In this document: in pieces, positions 1-8,649 of the stretch
Layout: the number at the start of each line of letters is the position of its first letter
Numbering within the stretch: position 1 is the stretch's first letter
Source: Saccharothrix ecbatanensis
Lineage (GTDB): Bacteria; Actinomycetota; Actinomycetes; Mycobacteriales; Pseudonocardiaceae
NCBI RefSeq assembly: GCF_014205015.1
Contig: NZ_JACHMO010000001.1
Location: forward strand, 2,232,001-2,296,000
Direction: 5' to 3'
DNA length: 64,000 bases
Notes under the pieces: generated by a model
The model's input: only the letters and a program-made list of their open reading frames with translations
Told to the model about the DNA's origin: nothing
Databases searched by the model: none
Made by a program: the position numbers and the translations under genes

Positions 1-167
1 GCGAGGTCGATCGCCTTCTGGATGGACTTCAGCGGCCGTTCGACCGTGCCGGGATTCGTGTCGCTGCCGTTCCCGGCCACCACGAAGGTGGGGTCGGCGG
101 CCTGCGCCGGCGCGGGCGCCAGAGCGAGCAGCGCGACGGCCGTCGTGAGAGCAACCATTGATCTCAT
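1..167 (-). CDS. Secreted right-handed beta-helix protein, N-terminal fragment
   Basis: The minus strand encodes the first 55 residues of a protein that runs off the left edge. It starts at the ATG at 165-167, preceded by GAAGGA; a second in-frame ATG lies at 156-158. Residues 1 to about 23 form a signal peptide (MRSMVALTTAVALLALAPAPAQA, described here by its Leu/Ala-rich core ending in AQA). The mature start reads DPTFVVAGNGSDTNPGT followed by PLKSIQKAIDLA. That pattern is typical of secreted pectate-lyase-like beta-helix proteins, which often begin 'V(S/A)xxGSDxNPGT..PLKTIQKA'. The exact substrate cannot be told. A CebR-type operator lies 44 bases upstream, which suggests carbohydrate control. 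Confidence 0.7.
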   Translation of the reverse strand, partial: MRSMVALTTAVALLALAPAPAQAADPTFVVAGNGSDTNPGTVERPLKSIQKAIDL

Positions 168-210
168 GCGTCCTTCGTCCTACTTTCGGGCAGAATTGCC
201 GAAGGTGTTC

Positions 211-224
211 TGGGAGCGCTCCCA
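211..224. promoter_or_regulatory. CebR/CelR-type operator (perfect 14-bp palindrome)
   Basis: TGGGAGCGCTCCCA is a perfect palindrome and matches the known binding box of the LacI-family cellulose and cello-oligosaccharide repressors CebR (Streptomyces) and CelR (Thermobifida). It lies 44 bases before the secreted beta-helix gene and 150 bases before the GH92 gene, so it could act on either divergent promoter. Confidence 0.8.
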
Positions 225-374
225 GTAAGGTTAACGCAACAGTTTCGAGCGAGGCAAGATAATTCACGGACGTGAATCTTCTTTGTTCCGCCACGAAACC
301 GCCAGGCCGGTTCGCATACCTGAACAAAGCTGCCCGAAAGGAAATCCGGCGGGCGTCGGACGCGCTCACGCAAT

Positions 375-2747
375 ATGCATTCCTGGCTCCACGGGGCCAT
401 TGGCGGCCTTGGCGACTGTCACCCGAACAGGCGAACGCGGTGCGAGCGGACGTCCGGAGTTCACGTCGCTGAAACCACAGGGCGGCCCGCGCGGATCTAC
501 AGTCTCGCCATCCTGGACGACATTGATCCCTTCATCGGAACGGCCGCGACCTCCCTGCCGGCGGCGCAAGGTCTCGCGGCCACTTGGTGGTGGCCGAAAG
601 CGCAGATCGGGAACACCCACCCGGGTGCCACGTCCCCGCTCGGCATGGTCTCCGCGTGCGCCTACTCCGGCGCCTACCCGACCGGGTACGGCCTCTACAC
701 GAAGAACACCGAAGGCCTGCCGGAGGAGATGTTCGACCGGCCGCAGGCCTCGGGGTTCACCCACTTCCAGCAATCCGGCACGGGTGCGATCCGCAAGTAC
801 TACAACTACGTGCGGGTGACGCCGATGGTGCAGCCGCTGGACACCCTCGGCCAGGCCTGGCCGCTGCACGACGAGGTGGCCGAAGCCGGGTACTACGCGG
901 CCACGCTGGACACCGGCATCCGCTGCGAGATCACCGTCGGCGAAAAGGTCGCGGTGCACCGGTACACGTTCCCGGAGCACCGCAGCGCCCGGATCGTGGT
1001 GGACCTGTCCTGCGGTGGCCTGGCCATCGACCACGGCCACACGGTGCCGCTGCGGGCGCACGTGGAGAGCATCGGCCACGGTCGCGCGCAGGGCACGGTC
1101 GTCGTCGAGGGCGTGCCGCTGTCGGTGTACATCGAGGTCGACATCCCGGGCTGGCGGCAGATGCTGTGGCACGACCGCCGGCTGATCGAAGGCGGCACCC
1201 GGCTGGACTTCGACCGCATCCGGCAGACCACCCTGCGCCCGTTCGGCCTGCTGTTCATCGGGCCGGCCGCCGCCGGGCAGAGCGTCGAGGTGCGGATCGG
1301 CTTCTCCCTGCGCGGCTGCGAGCAGGCCAGGGCGAACCTGCGCCGCGAGTGCGGCGAGGGCACGCCGGCGTTCGGCAACACCCTGGCGCGGACCAAGGAC
1401 CGGTGGCGCGACCACGTCGGCCGGATCGAGGTGGAGGGCGGCTCGCCCGCCCGCCGGCAGGTGTTCGCCACCGCGCTGTACCACTCGCTGATCAAGCCCT
1501 GCTTCGCGGACGACGAGAGCCCGTTCTGGCCGACGTCCGGGCCGTTCGCCTTCGACGTCTGCACGATGTGGGACATCTACAAGACCCAGTTGCCGCTGCT
1601 CGCCGCGATCTGCCCGGACCGGGCCGTCGACCTGCTGGAATCACTGATCCGGGTGTGCGAGGAGGAGGGCAACTTCCCGATCGGCTACCGGATGGCGCGC
1701 GGCGCGGACAGGTTCTTCCGGCAGGCCAGCGCGTTGGTGCACACCGCACTCGCCGACGCGCACGCGCTGGGACTCGGTGACCTGGACTGGAACTGGGCGC
1801 TGGTGCACATGGAAGCCGACCTGCGCCGGATGTACGGCGAGGACTTCTACGAGCACGGCGTGGTGCACCCGATCTCGCACACCCTCGACCTCGCCTACGC
1901 CTACCACTGCACCGCCGGCGTCGCCCGCGCCCTGAACGACGGACCGCTCGCCGACGACCTCGCCGCGCGCAGCCACCTGTGGTCCAACGCGTTCGACCCG
2001 GCCACCGGCCTGCTGCTGGACTCGTCGTTCTACGAGGGCGGCAAGTGGAACTACTCGTTCCGGCTCCTGCACGACATGGCCGGGCGGATCGCGCTGGCCG
2101 GCGGTGACGACGCGTTCGTCGCCATGCTGGACGCCTTCTTCGGCTACGGCGCGCAGCCCGTGAAGCAGCCAGGCAGGCGGCCCGACCCGGCGGAGATGGC
2201 GATCGGCTACGCGCTGAACCGGTTCGAAGGGCTGAACAACGAGCCCGACATGGAAGCGCCGTGGTCCTACCACTACGCGGGTCGACCGGACCGCACGGCC
2301 GAGGTCGTGCACGCGGCGCTGACGTGGCAGTTCGGCACCGGGGCCGGTGGGCTGCCGGGCAACGACGATTCCGGTGGCCTGAGCTCCTGGTACGTGTGGG
2401 CTTCGCTGGGGCTGTTCCCGATCGCCGGCCAGAACCTGTTCCTGGTCAACGCGCCCGCGTTCGCGCGCGCCACGATCCACACCGGTGGCCGGGATTTCGT
2501 CATCGAGACCAGCGGCCACCGGGAGACGCCCATCGGCTCCGACGGGCTGGAGCGCGTGCCGCCGCCGCAGTACGTGCAGTCCGCCCGGCTGAACGGGAAA
2601 CCGCTGGACGTGGCGCACCTGCGCGCCTCCGACGTCCACGCGGGCGGGCGGCTGCACCTGGAACTCGGTCCGGAGCCCTCGGCCTGGGGCCGTGACTCCC
2701 GGCCGCCGTCACTGTCCGACCCCACCGCGACGGGAACTAGCACATGA
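375..2747 (+). CDS. Glycoside hydrolase family 92 (exo-alpha-mannosidase)
   Basis: A 790-residue protein of the usual GH92 length. These enzymes are calcium-dependent exo-alpha-mannosidases. The N-terminal part carries the family signature DPFIGT...THPGATSPLGMV, and the C-terminal catalytic domain has LNNEPDMEAPW followed by GNDDSGGLSSWYVWASLG, close to the canonical GNDDxGxxSAWYV motif. No signal peptide is visible, so the enzyme may be cytoplasmic. The start is uncertain: ATG at 375 has no clear Shine-Dalgarno and the first 48 residues do not look like the family, but there is no later in-frame start before the conserved region. Its stop overlaps the next gene's start (ATGA), so the two are co-transcribed. 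Confidence 0.85.
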   Translation: MHSWLHGAIGGLGDCHPNRRTRCERTSGVHVAETTGRPARIYSLAILDDIDPFIGTAATSLPAAQGLAATWWWPKAQIGNTHPGATSPLGMVSACAYSGAYPTGYGLYTKNTEGLPEEMFDRPQASGFTHFQQSGTGAIRKYYNYVRVTPMVQPLDTLGQAWPLHDEVAEAGYYAATLDTGIRCEITVGEKVAVHRYTFPEHRSARIVVDLSCGGLAIDHGHTVPLRAHVESIGHGRAQGTVVVEGVPLSVYIEVDIPGWRQMLWHDRRLIEGGTRLDFDRIRQTTLRPFGLLFIGPAAAGQSVEVRIGFSLRGCEQARANLRRECGEGTPAFGNTLARTKDRWRDHVGRIEVEGGSPARRQVFATALYHSLIKPCFADDESPFWPTSGPFAFDVCTMWDIYKTQLPLLAAICPDRAVDLLESLIRVCEEEGNFPIGYRMARGADRFFRQASALVHTALADAHALGLGDLDWNWALVHMEADLRRMYGEDFYEHGVVHPISHTLDLAYAYHCTAGVARALNDGPLADDLAARSHLWSNAFDPATGLLLDSSFYEGGKWNYSFRLLHDMAGRIALAGGDDAFVAMLDAFFGYGAQPVKQPGRRPDPAEMAIGYALNRFEGLNNEPDMEAPWSYHYAGRPDRTAEVVHAALTWQFGTGAGGLPGNDDSGGLSSWYVWASLGLFPIAGQNLFLVNAPAFARATIHTGGRDFVIETSGHRETPIGSDGLERVPPPQYVQSARLNGKPLDVAHLRASDVHAGGRLHLELGPEPSAWGRDSRPPSLSDPTATGTST

Positions 2748-4036
2748 GCAGGCCGAGCCGTCGTCTTGTCATCGTCGTCCGGGCCGACCCGGTGATCTGC
2801 GGTCATTCCGGTGAGGCCCGCAACCTGGCCGAGGTCGCGCTCACCCGCGGTTTCGACGACGTGCGCCTGCTGACGTGGCCGCTCCCGGCGCTCCAGGCGG
2901 CCGGTCTGCCGTTGAAGCCACTGGACCGGATCATGCCGTACAGCACGGGGATCACGGTGGAACGGCCCGAGCCGGTGGGCGACTACCGGGTGCCGGACGG
3001 CCGGTACATGGCCGGGCTCACCGGCCGCCTGGTCGAGTTGCTGGCCGAGCAGGTCCCGACCACGTGCCTGTCGATGTACCTCGCGCCGCACACCGCGGTG
3101 GTGGGGGAGGCCGTCGCCGTGGCTCGTGCCGCGGGCTACCGGCCCGATGTGCACACCATGGCGAAGGCGGTGGGCTCGGACGTCACCAACGTGATCCGCT
3201 CCTGCCTGCGCGACGGGCGGTTCGGGGCGGCGGTCGTGCTGCTGACCACGTTCCTGGCGAACGACCGGGTGCTCGCGGTGTCCGAGTACACCCGGCAGGA
3301 GATCATCGCCTCCGCCGAGGACGTCGACCGGCATTGCGGCACGCGGCTCGCCGACGAGTGCCGGCGCCGGGTGTCGGTCAGCTACCCGCCGATCGACACG
3401 TCGGCGTACCTCGAACTCGACCCGGCGCTGGTGGACGCCGCGCTCAAGCGCCGGGGGCTGGAACGTGACGGCTACGTGCTGTTCCTGTCCCGGGTGGCGC
3501 GGGCGAAGGGCGTCTACGACCTGGTGGCCGCGTTCGCGCGGACCAAGGCGCGGTCGCGGGTGAAGCTCGTGATCGCGGGGAACGGCCCGGCGCTGGACGA
3601 CGTCCGGGAGATCGCGCGGCACGACGACCGGATCGTGTTCCTGACCGATGTGGACGATGAGGAGAAGCCGCTGCTGATGCGCGGTTGCGCGGCCTACACC
3701 TTGCCTACCAGGCCGGAACCGGACTTCGTCGAGACGTTCGGGATCGCGTTGACGGAGAAGATGCTCGCGGGCGGCGGACCGGTGATCACGACCACCACCG
3801 GCGGGACGGGTGAGGCGGTCGGCGGCACGGCGATCATCGTGGAGGCCGGGGACGTCACGGGCCTCGCCGCCGCGATCGACCGCGCGGTGCTGGAGATGTC
3901 CCCCGAGGAGCGGCAGGTGATGGAGGGCCGGGCCCGCGCGCACGCCATGTCGTTCGACCGGGCACGCGTCTTCGACGACCTCTTCACCGCGCCGGTCCTA
4001 CCCACCCAAGACCGCGCCCCGGCCGCACAGCACTGA
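2744..4036 (+). CDS. GT4-family glycosyltransferase
   Basis: A 430-residue GT-B fold glycosyltransferase. The C-terminal half has SRVARAKGVYDLVAAF (nucleotide-sugar domain start), AGNGPALDDV and the EX7E motif ETFGIALTE of retaining GT4 enzymes. The N-terminal half is a Rossmann-type acceptor domain. The donor and acceptor cannot be told from sequence. It overlaps the GH92 mannosidase by four bases, so a shared role in mannoside or glycan turnover is the simplest reading. It is separated from the biosynthetic cluster by a strong hairpin, and I treat it as outside the cluster. Confidence 0.8.
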   Translation: MSRPSRRLVIVVRADPVICGHSGEARNLAEVALTRGFDDVRLLTWPLPALQAAGLPLKPLDRIMPYSTGITVERPEPVGDYRVPDGRYMAGLTGRLVELLAEQVPTTCLSMYLAPHTAVVGEAVAVARAAGYRPDVHTMAKAVGSDVTNVIRSCLRDGRFGAAVVLLTTFLANDRVLAVSEYTRQEIIASAEDVDRHCGTRLADECRRRVSVSYPPIDTSAYLELDPALVDAALKRRGLERDGYVLFLSRVARAKGVYDLVAAFARTKARSRVKLVIAGNGPALDDVREIARHDDRIVFLTDVDDEEKPLLMRGCAAYTLPTRPEPDFVETFGIALTEKMLAGGGPVITTTTGGTGEAVGGTAIIVEAGDVTGLAAAIDRAVLEMSPEERQVMEGRARAHAMSFDRARVFDDLFTAPVLPTQDRAPAAQH

Positions 4037-4076
4037 CCTCACGGCCCCCGTGACGGCGAGCCGCCGGACGAGCTGA

Positions 4077-4144
4077 AGGACGGATCTTCCGGTCGTCCGG
4101 CCGAGTTGTGGCGCTTCTCGTCCGGTCCCCGGAAGATCCGTCCT
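4077..4144. terminator. Bidirectional hairpin between convergent genes
   Basis: Perfect 16-base arms (4077-4092 and 4129-4144, core GGACGGATCTTCCGG and its complement) around a 36-base loop. It sits between the glycosyltransferase (plus) and the exporter permease (minus). A further interrupted CTGAAG/CTTCAG pairing extends the stem. Confidence 0.7.
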
Positions 4145-4184
4145 GTGCTTCAGTCCCTTCCGCCCGCACCACGATCCGCGACAG

Positions 4185-5015
4185 CTAGCGGCTCAGGTTG
4201 CGGTAGCTCTTGACGGAAAGCGGGAGGAAGATCAACAGCAGCAGCACCGGCCAGACGATGGCCATCAGCGTGGCGTTCTCGACCACCCACGAGCCGGATT
4301 GGCCGACCCCGGGGTTGCCGAACAGTTGACGCGTCGCGGTGACCGTCGCGGAGAGGGGGTTCCACTCGGCGATCGTGCCGAGCCAGGCCGGCATCGTGTC
4401 GGGGGAGACGAACGCGCTGGACAGGAACCCGACCGGGAATTCGAGCGTCTGCGCGCTGGTGGTCGCCTCGGTGTGCAACACGAGCCCGAGGTACACGCCG
4501 ATCCAGATCAGCGCGAACCGGAGCAACAGGATGAGCCCAACGGCGCCCCAGAAGGCTTGGGAGGAGCCGGCGGCACGCCAACCGATCGCCAGACCGGCGA
4601 GCATCATCACGATCAGGGTCAGGATGGAGAACAACATGTCCGCCACGGCCCGGCCGATGAGCACGGCCGCGGAGGACATCGGCATGGACCTGAAGCGGTC
4701 GGTGACGCCCCGGTCCACGTCGGTGGTTACCGCGATCGTTGTCTGCGCGATGCCGAACAGCATGGTCATGGTGAACATGCCCGGCATCAGGAAGTCGCGG
4801 TACTCGCCACCGCCCGGCACGATGATCGCGCCGCCGATCAGGTAGTTGAACAGGAGAACGATCAAGACGTTGAACAGGAGCGTGAAGATGACCACGCCGG
4901 GATTGCGCGCCCAGTGCGCGAACGCCCGCTGGGTCACGGTCCACCCGTCGATGAACACCCAGCGCAGGCGGCCGCCGGCGCCGGTCGGGATCGCCGGTGT
5001 GTCGATGACCGTCAT
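4185..5015 (-). CDS. ABC-2 type drug exporter permease (DrrB-like)
   Basis: A 276-residue membrane protein with about six hydrophobic spans and the ABC-2 layout of DrrB, the membrane half of the daunorubicin exporter. The family-typical stretch 'DFLMPGMFTMTMLFGIAQT...DVDRGVTDRFRSMPMSS' is easily seen at about residues 74-116. Its ATG overlaps the TGA of the upstream ATPase gene by four bases, so the two subunits are made together. It should form the pore that exports the cluster product. The upstream operator and tetR gene point to induction by a ligand, probably that product. Confidence 0.9.
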   Translation of the reverse strand: MTVIDTPAIPTGAGGRLRWVFIDGWTVTQRAFAHWARNPGVVIFTLLFNVLIVLLFNYLIGGAIIVPGGGEYRDFLMPGMFTMTMLFGIAQTTIAVTTDVDRGVTDRFRSMPMSSAAVLIGRAVADMLFSILTLIVMMLAGLAIGWRAAGSSQAFWGAVGLILLLRFALIWIGVYLGLVLHTEATTSAQTLEFPVGFLSSAFVSPDTMPAWLGTIAEWNPLSATVTATRQLFGNPGVGQSGSWVVENATLMAIVWPVLLLLIFLPLSVKSYRNLSR

Positions 5016-5998
5016 GACTTGACCTCCTGTCCGTCCTTGCTCGTCTTCTCCTGCATGGCCTGGCCGGTGACGTGCAGGAACACGTCGTCCAGGGTCGGAC
5101 GTCGGAGCGAGAGGTCGTCAAGGGCGGTGCCCAGCTCGTCGAGCACCCGGACGATCCCGGCCAGCGCGTTGGTCCGGTTGTTGACCTGCACGCTGATCAT
5201 CCGCTCGTCGCGGTCGATGTGGGGCTCGGCGCCGGTGAACCGCGCCAGCGCGTGCCCGGCGATGGTCAGGTCGCCGGCGTTGTGCAGCACCACGTCGATC
5301 CGATCACCGCCGACCTGCGACTTGAGCTCGCTCGGTGTGCCCTCGGCGATGACCTTGCCGTTGGCGAGCACGGAGATCTGGTTGGCCAGCTGGTCGGCCT
5401 CGTCCAGGTACTGGGTGGTCAGGAGCACTGTCGTGCCCTTGTCGACCAGTTCCCGGATCGCCTGCCACACCTCGTTGCGGCCGCGGGGGTCCAGCCCGGT
5501 CGTCGGCTCGTCCAGGAAGAGGACCGCCGGGGCGAGGATCATGCTCGCGGCCAGGTCGAGCCGGCGGCGCATGCCCCCGGAGTACGCCTTCACCTGCTTC
5601 TTCCCGGTCTCGCTCAGGCTGAACTGGTCCAGCAGGTCGACCGCCCGCTTCTTGGCGGCCGCGGTGCTCAGGTGGTAGAGCCGACCGAACATCACCAGGT
5701 TCTGGTACCCGCTCAGGACTTCGTCCACCGCGGCGTTCTGCCCGACCAGGCCGATCCGGTGCCGAACCTGCGCCGCTTGGCTGACGACGTCGTACCCGGC
5801 GACGGTCGCCCGTCCCTCGTCCAGCTTCAGCAGGGTGGCCAGGATTCGCACGGACGTGGTCTTGCCGGCGCCGTTCGGGCCGAGCAACCCGCACACCGTC
5901 CCCTGGGGCACCGACAGGTCGAACCCGTCCAACGCGTACTTGTCGCCGTAGCGCTTGCGGAGGCCCTCCGCCGCCACAGCCAGCGTGCTCCCTGTCAC
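5012..5998 (-). CDS. ABC drug exporter ATPase (DrrA-like)
   Basis: ATPase of the DrrAB type. It has Walker A (GPNGAGKTT), the ABC signature (YSGGM), Walker B (VLFLDEPTTGLDP) and the C-terminal extension ending in LSLRRPTLDDVFLHVTG that DrrA-type proteins share. I prefer the GTG at 5996-5998 (MTGSTLAVAAEGL, 328 residues) because GGAGGAG lies just upstream; a TTG at 6037 would add 13 residues but has no ribosome site and would crowd the operator. It is followed by the permease with a 4-base overlap. The operator motif lies 45-73 bases upstream of this start. Confidence 0.92.
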   Translation of the reverse strand: MTGSTLAVAAEGLRKRYGDKYALDGFDLSVPQGTVCGLLGPNGAGKTTSVRILATLLKLDEGRATVAGYDVVSQAAQVRHRIGLVGQNAAVDEVLSGYQNLVMFGRLYHLSTAAAKKRAVDLLDQFSLSETGKKQVKAYSGGMRRRLDLAASMILAPAVLFLDEPTTGLDPRGRNEVWQAIRELVDKGTTVLLTTQYLDEADQLANQISVLANGKVIAEGTPSELKSQVGGDRIDVVLHNAGDLTIAGHALARFTGAEPHIDRDERMISVQVNNRTNALAGIVRVLDELGTALDDLSLRRPTLDDVFLHVTGQAMQEKTSKDGQEVKS

Positions 5999-6042
5999 CT
6001 TAACTCCTCCGGCTGTCGTCAGCGCCGTGGACGGCAACTGAA

Positions 6043-6070
6043 CCGTACGTCATACGGTACAACATACCGA
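6043..6070. promoter_or_regulatory. TetR-family operator A, before the exporter genes
   Basis: Two overlapping inverted repeats: CCGTA-N5-TACGG (6043-6057) and the 19-base motif ATACGGTACAACATACCGA (6052-6070). The same motif recurs before the tetR gene and before the DrrC-like gene. It sits between the tetR stop and the DrrA-like start. Confidence 0.75.
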
Positions 6071-6078
6071 ATGCGTTG

Positions 6079-6870
6079 TCACAGCCTCTCCGCCTTCCGG
6101 GCGAGTTCGGCTTGGCGACGCTCGACGAACGCCTCGATGCCGTCGAGCACGCGCTGGAGGCCGAACTCGAACGCGTGCTCGGGGGCGTACGCGGCGCCGT
6201 ACGCCTCGCCGGTGGCTACGCCCACCCTTGCCGCGGTCGGGAACTTCGCGTCGTCCACGATGTTGCGGATGAGCGGGCCGTTGAGCTCCCACCACTCCTC
6301 ATCGGTCATCCCGCTCTCGCGCTCCGCCTGCGTCGCGTCCAGCCACCGCCGCGCCACGTGGTCGACGTGCCCGTTCACCAGGTCGACGATGGAGTCCATC
6401 TCGATCTCGGACAGCCCGATCCCGGCGACCGCGGTGAGCTCGAAGTCGTACTTCGCGATCGAGTTCGGCCCGAGTGGCGGACGAATCGTGGAGACCTGGA
6501 GGATCCAGGGGTGACGTCGGGCGAGCAGCCAGTTCTCGCGGGCGACCTGTTCGAGTCTGGCGCGCCAGCCCTCGGGCAGGTTCGCGGGACGGGTCATCTC
6601 CCCGTACACCGAGTCGAGCATCAGGTCGATCAGTTCTTCCTTGCCCGGGATGTACGTGTACAGCGTCATCGTCCCCACACCGAGCCGCTCGGCCACGCGC
6701 CGCATCGACAGCGCGTCGAGGCCTGCTTCGTCGGCCGTGTCGACGGCGCTGCTGACGATCTTCTCGATGCTCAGGTCCGCCCGGCTCTTGCGGCCCGACC
6801 ACGGCTGGAGACCCCACAGCAACGCCAGTCGCCGCGCCGCGTTGCGGTCCGTGCCCTTCATCTTGCTCAT
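6079..6870 (-). CDS. TetR-family repressor of the exporter/resistance genes
   Basis: A 263-residue repressor. An N-terminal helix-turn-helix is clear (IVSSAVDTADEAGLDALSMRRVAERLG, then VGTMTLYTYIPGKEEL), followed by a TetR_C-type ligand domain with an EYA-like aromatic-rich interior. ATG at 6870 is chosen because GGGAGA lies five bases upstream; upstream in-frame codons would run through the operator. The gene has operator copies on both sides, one in its own promoter and one before the DrrA-like gene, so autorepression and control of export are likely. Release by the pathway product is inferred from similar exporter/TetR pairs. Confidence 0.9.
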   Translation of the reverse strand: MSKMKGTDRNAARRLALLWGLQPWSGRKSRADLSIEKIVSSAVDTADEAGLDALSMRRVAERLGVGTMTLYTYIPGKEELIDLMLDSVYGEMTRPANLPEGWRARLEQVARENWLLARRHPWILQVSTIRPPLGPNSIAKYDFELTAVAGIGLSEIEMDSIVDLVNGHVDHVARRWLDATQAERESGMTDEEWWELNGPLIRNIVDDAKFPTAARVGVATGEAYGAAYAPEHAFEFGLQRVLDGIEAFVERRQAELARKAERL

Positions 6871-6886
6871 CGGCTCTCCCGTGGGC

Positions 6887-6917
6887 GTACCGTATATCGT
6901 ACGGTACATAGTACAAT
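6887..6917. promoter_or_regulatory. TetR-family operator B, before tetR
   Basis: A perfect 8-base inverted repeat GTACCGTA-N5-TACGGTAC (6887-6907) overlaps the shared 19-base motif in the form GTACGGTACATAGTACAAT (6899-6917). The right half is less conserved than in operators A and C. It lies 17-47 bases before the tetR start, where binding would block transcription. Confidence 0.75.
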
Positions 6918-6958
6918 CAGCTGGGGGTGTGAACCAAAGATTCTTCACCGCAGGGGAA

Positions 6959-6987
6959 AGCCCCGACGGCGAGGTGCCGGCGGGGCT
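6959..6987. terminator. Hairpin downstream of the first BBE flavoprotein gene
   Basis: AGCCCCG and CGGGGCT arms with an inner CGGC/GCCG pairing and a GAGGT loop. It follows the flavoprotein stop (7010, minus strand) and precedes the tetR promoter, so it can insulate the two. There is no U-run. Confidence 0.5.
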
Positions 6988-7009
6988 GGGGAATGCGGCT
7001 TCCTCCGCT

Positions 7010-8590
7010 CTACTCGGGGAGCTCGATCGACAAGGCATGCCGGAAGACGTTGTTCGGATCCCACTTCGCCTTGGCCTGCCGCAAACGGGGGTAGTTGTCC
7101 CGGTAGAACAACTCCGGCCACGGCACCCCCGAGGTGTTCCAGCGCGGGTCGGCCAGGTCGTTGTCGGGGAAGTTGACGAAACAGCCGCCGTCGACGTCCC
7201 CTGGCACGGGGACGCCCCCGGTCTCGGCGTACATCTCGCGGTAGAACCGCCTCATCCAGTCCAGCGCGGCCTCGTCCTGGGACTCCTCCGCCCACGTGCT
7301 GTAGTACAGGGCTTGGAGGACTGTGTCCCGGAACGCCACGGCAGTCGCGTCCCGCGCCACCGCGTTGGTCTGCCCGCCCATGGACTGGAGCGCCACCGCC
7401 GCCTCGCCGCGGTCGGGGTCCGGTGTGCTCAGCCACTCGTAGCACGTGCTGATCTGGCGCTCGGTGTAGCAGCGCTTCAGGTACGCGGCCTTCAGCTTCA
7501 CCCTGACACCCGGCGTCTCCTGGAGCCTCGCCTGCTTGACCATCAACGCCATCCACGGTGATGAGGTGACCGGTGCGATCATCGGGTCGGCTCCGACCCC
7601 GTCGGCGATCGCCGCGACGTAGTCCGCCAGCTTCCCGTCGGCCTCCGGATCGGTCGCGTCGATCTGCGAGAACGACAGGACCGCGGGACCGGCTCCCTCG
7701 CCGAAGCCGCGGCCGAGCAGCACCAGACCGCCGTACAGACCGTTGTACGGCGACGCCGGATCACTGTTGCGCTCGTGCCACTCGCCGTGGTTGCGGACGA
7801 TGCGGTGGAAGGACTTCTCGTCCATCGTCGCCCACGGCCACATCACCTGGCTGCTGAGCACGCCGGCCGGCGCCTTCGGCAGCAGGTCGGACGGCGCGTC
7901 GCCGGGCGCCCCGGGCGTGCTCAGCCAGTACCTGGTCACCACGCCGAAGTTGCCGCCGCCTCCACCCGTGTGGGCCCACCAGAGGTCGTGGTTCGGGTCG
8001 TCGGGATCCCTGGTCGCGACGACGACCCTCGGCGTGCCGGACCGGTCCACGACGACCACCTCGACCGCGGCCAGGTAGTCCACCGCGAGCCCGTGCTTGC
8101 GGGACAGCGGACCGTAGCCACCGCCGCAGATGTGCCCGCCCGCGCCCAAGTCGCAGGAGCCGCCGGGGAAGGTGACCCCCCAGCCGAGGAACAGCCGCTG
8201 GTAGACGTGCACGAGGGTGGCGCCGGCCTCCACCGCGAACGCGCGCCGTTCGCGGTCGAAGTAGACGGCGTTCATCTCGCTCATGTCCAGCACGATCCGG
8301 ACCGAGCTGTCGCTGACGAAGTTCTCGTAGCAGTGCCCACCGCTGCGCGCGACGATCCGCTTGCCCGAGCGGACGGCGTCGGTCACCGCACGCACGACCT
8401 CGGTGGTGTTCCGGGCCAACTGGAAGGACTCCGGCCTGGCCACCATTCGTGCGTTCGCCCCGCGGATGGACAGATCGGCGTACCTCGGGTCGTCCTGTGT
8501 CACGACGACAGGGCCCACCACATCGTTGCGTTCGCTGATCACATCCGAACGTTCCGCAGGTTTCGCGACGGTGTTCGCGACATCCGGCAT
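7010..8590 (-). CDS. BBE-type FAD-dependent oxidoreductase 1
   Basis: A 526-residue flavoprotein of the berberine bridge enzyme / AknOx family, which oxidises alcohols or aromatic C-H positions in antibiotic biosynthesis. The FAD domain has RSGGHCYE (His for 8-alpha attachment) and GGSCDLGAGGHICGGGYG, which holds the Cys expected for 6-S-cysteinyl attachment, so bicovalent flavin is likely. The C-terminus ends with the family motif WDPNNVFRHALSI. ATG at 8590 is chosen for its CAGGAG site. It lies 60 bases downstream of the type I PKS on the same strand and is probably co-transcribed. A second, diverged copy is at 35361-36977. Confidence 0.9.
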   Translation of the reverse strand: MPDVANTVAKPAERSDVISERNDVVGPVVVTQDDPRYADLSIRGANARMVARPESFQLARNTTEVVRAVTDAVRSGKRIVARSGGHCYENFVSDSSVRIVLDMSEMNAVYFDRERRAFAVEAGATLVHVYQRLFLGWGVTFPGGSCDLGAGGHICGGGYGPLSRKHGLAVDYLAAVEVVVVDRSGTPRVVVATRDPDDPNHDLWWAHTGGGGGNFGVVTRYWLSTPGAPGDAPSDLLPKAPAGVLSSQVMWPWATMDEKSFHRIVRNHGEWHERNSDPASPYNGLYGGLVLLGRGFGEGAGPAVLSFSQIDATDPEADGKLADYVAAIADGVGADPMIAPVTSSPWMALMVKQARLQETPGVRVKLKAAYLKRCYTERQISTCYEWLSTPDPDRGEAAVALQSMGGQTNAVARDATAVAFRDTVLQALYYSTWAEESQDEAALDWMRRFYREMYAETGGVPVPGDVDGGCFVNFPDNDLADPRWNTSGVPWPELFYRDNYPRLRQAKAKWDPNNVFRHALSIELPE

Positions 8591-8649
8591 CAGCCCACTC
8601 CTGTCCCTACCTGGTACGTGCGGTTCGGGACCAGTCTTCCGGCACGACC

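Noticed and set aside
366..1484. Long antisense frames opposite the GH92, carboxylase, UvrA-like and other genes
   Set aside because: They follow the wobble-position GC pattern of the real gene on the other strand, have no ribosome sites and no family motifs.
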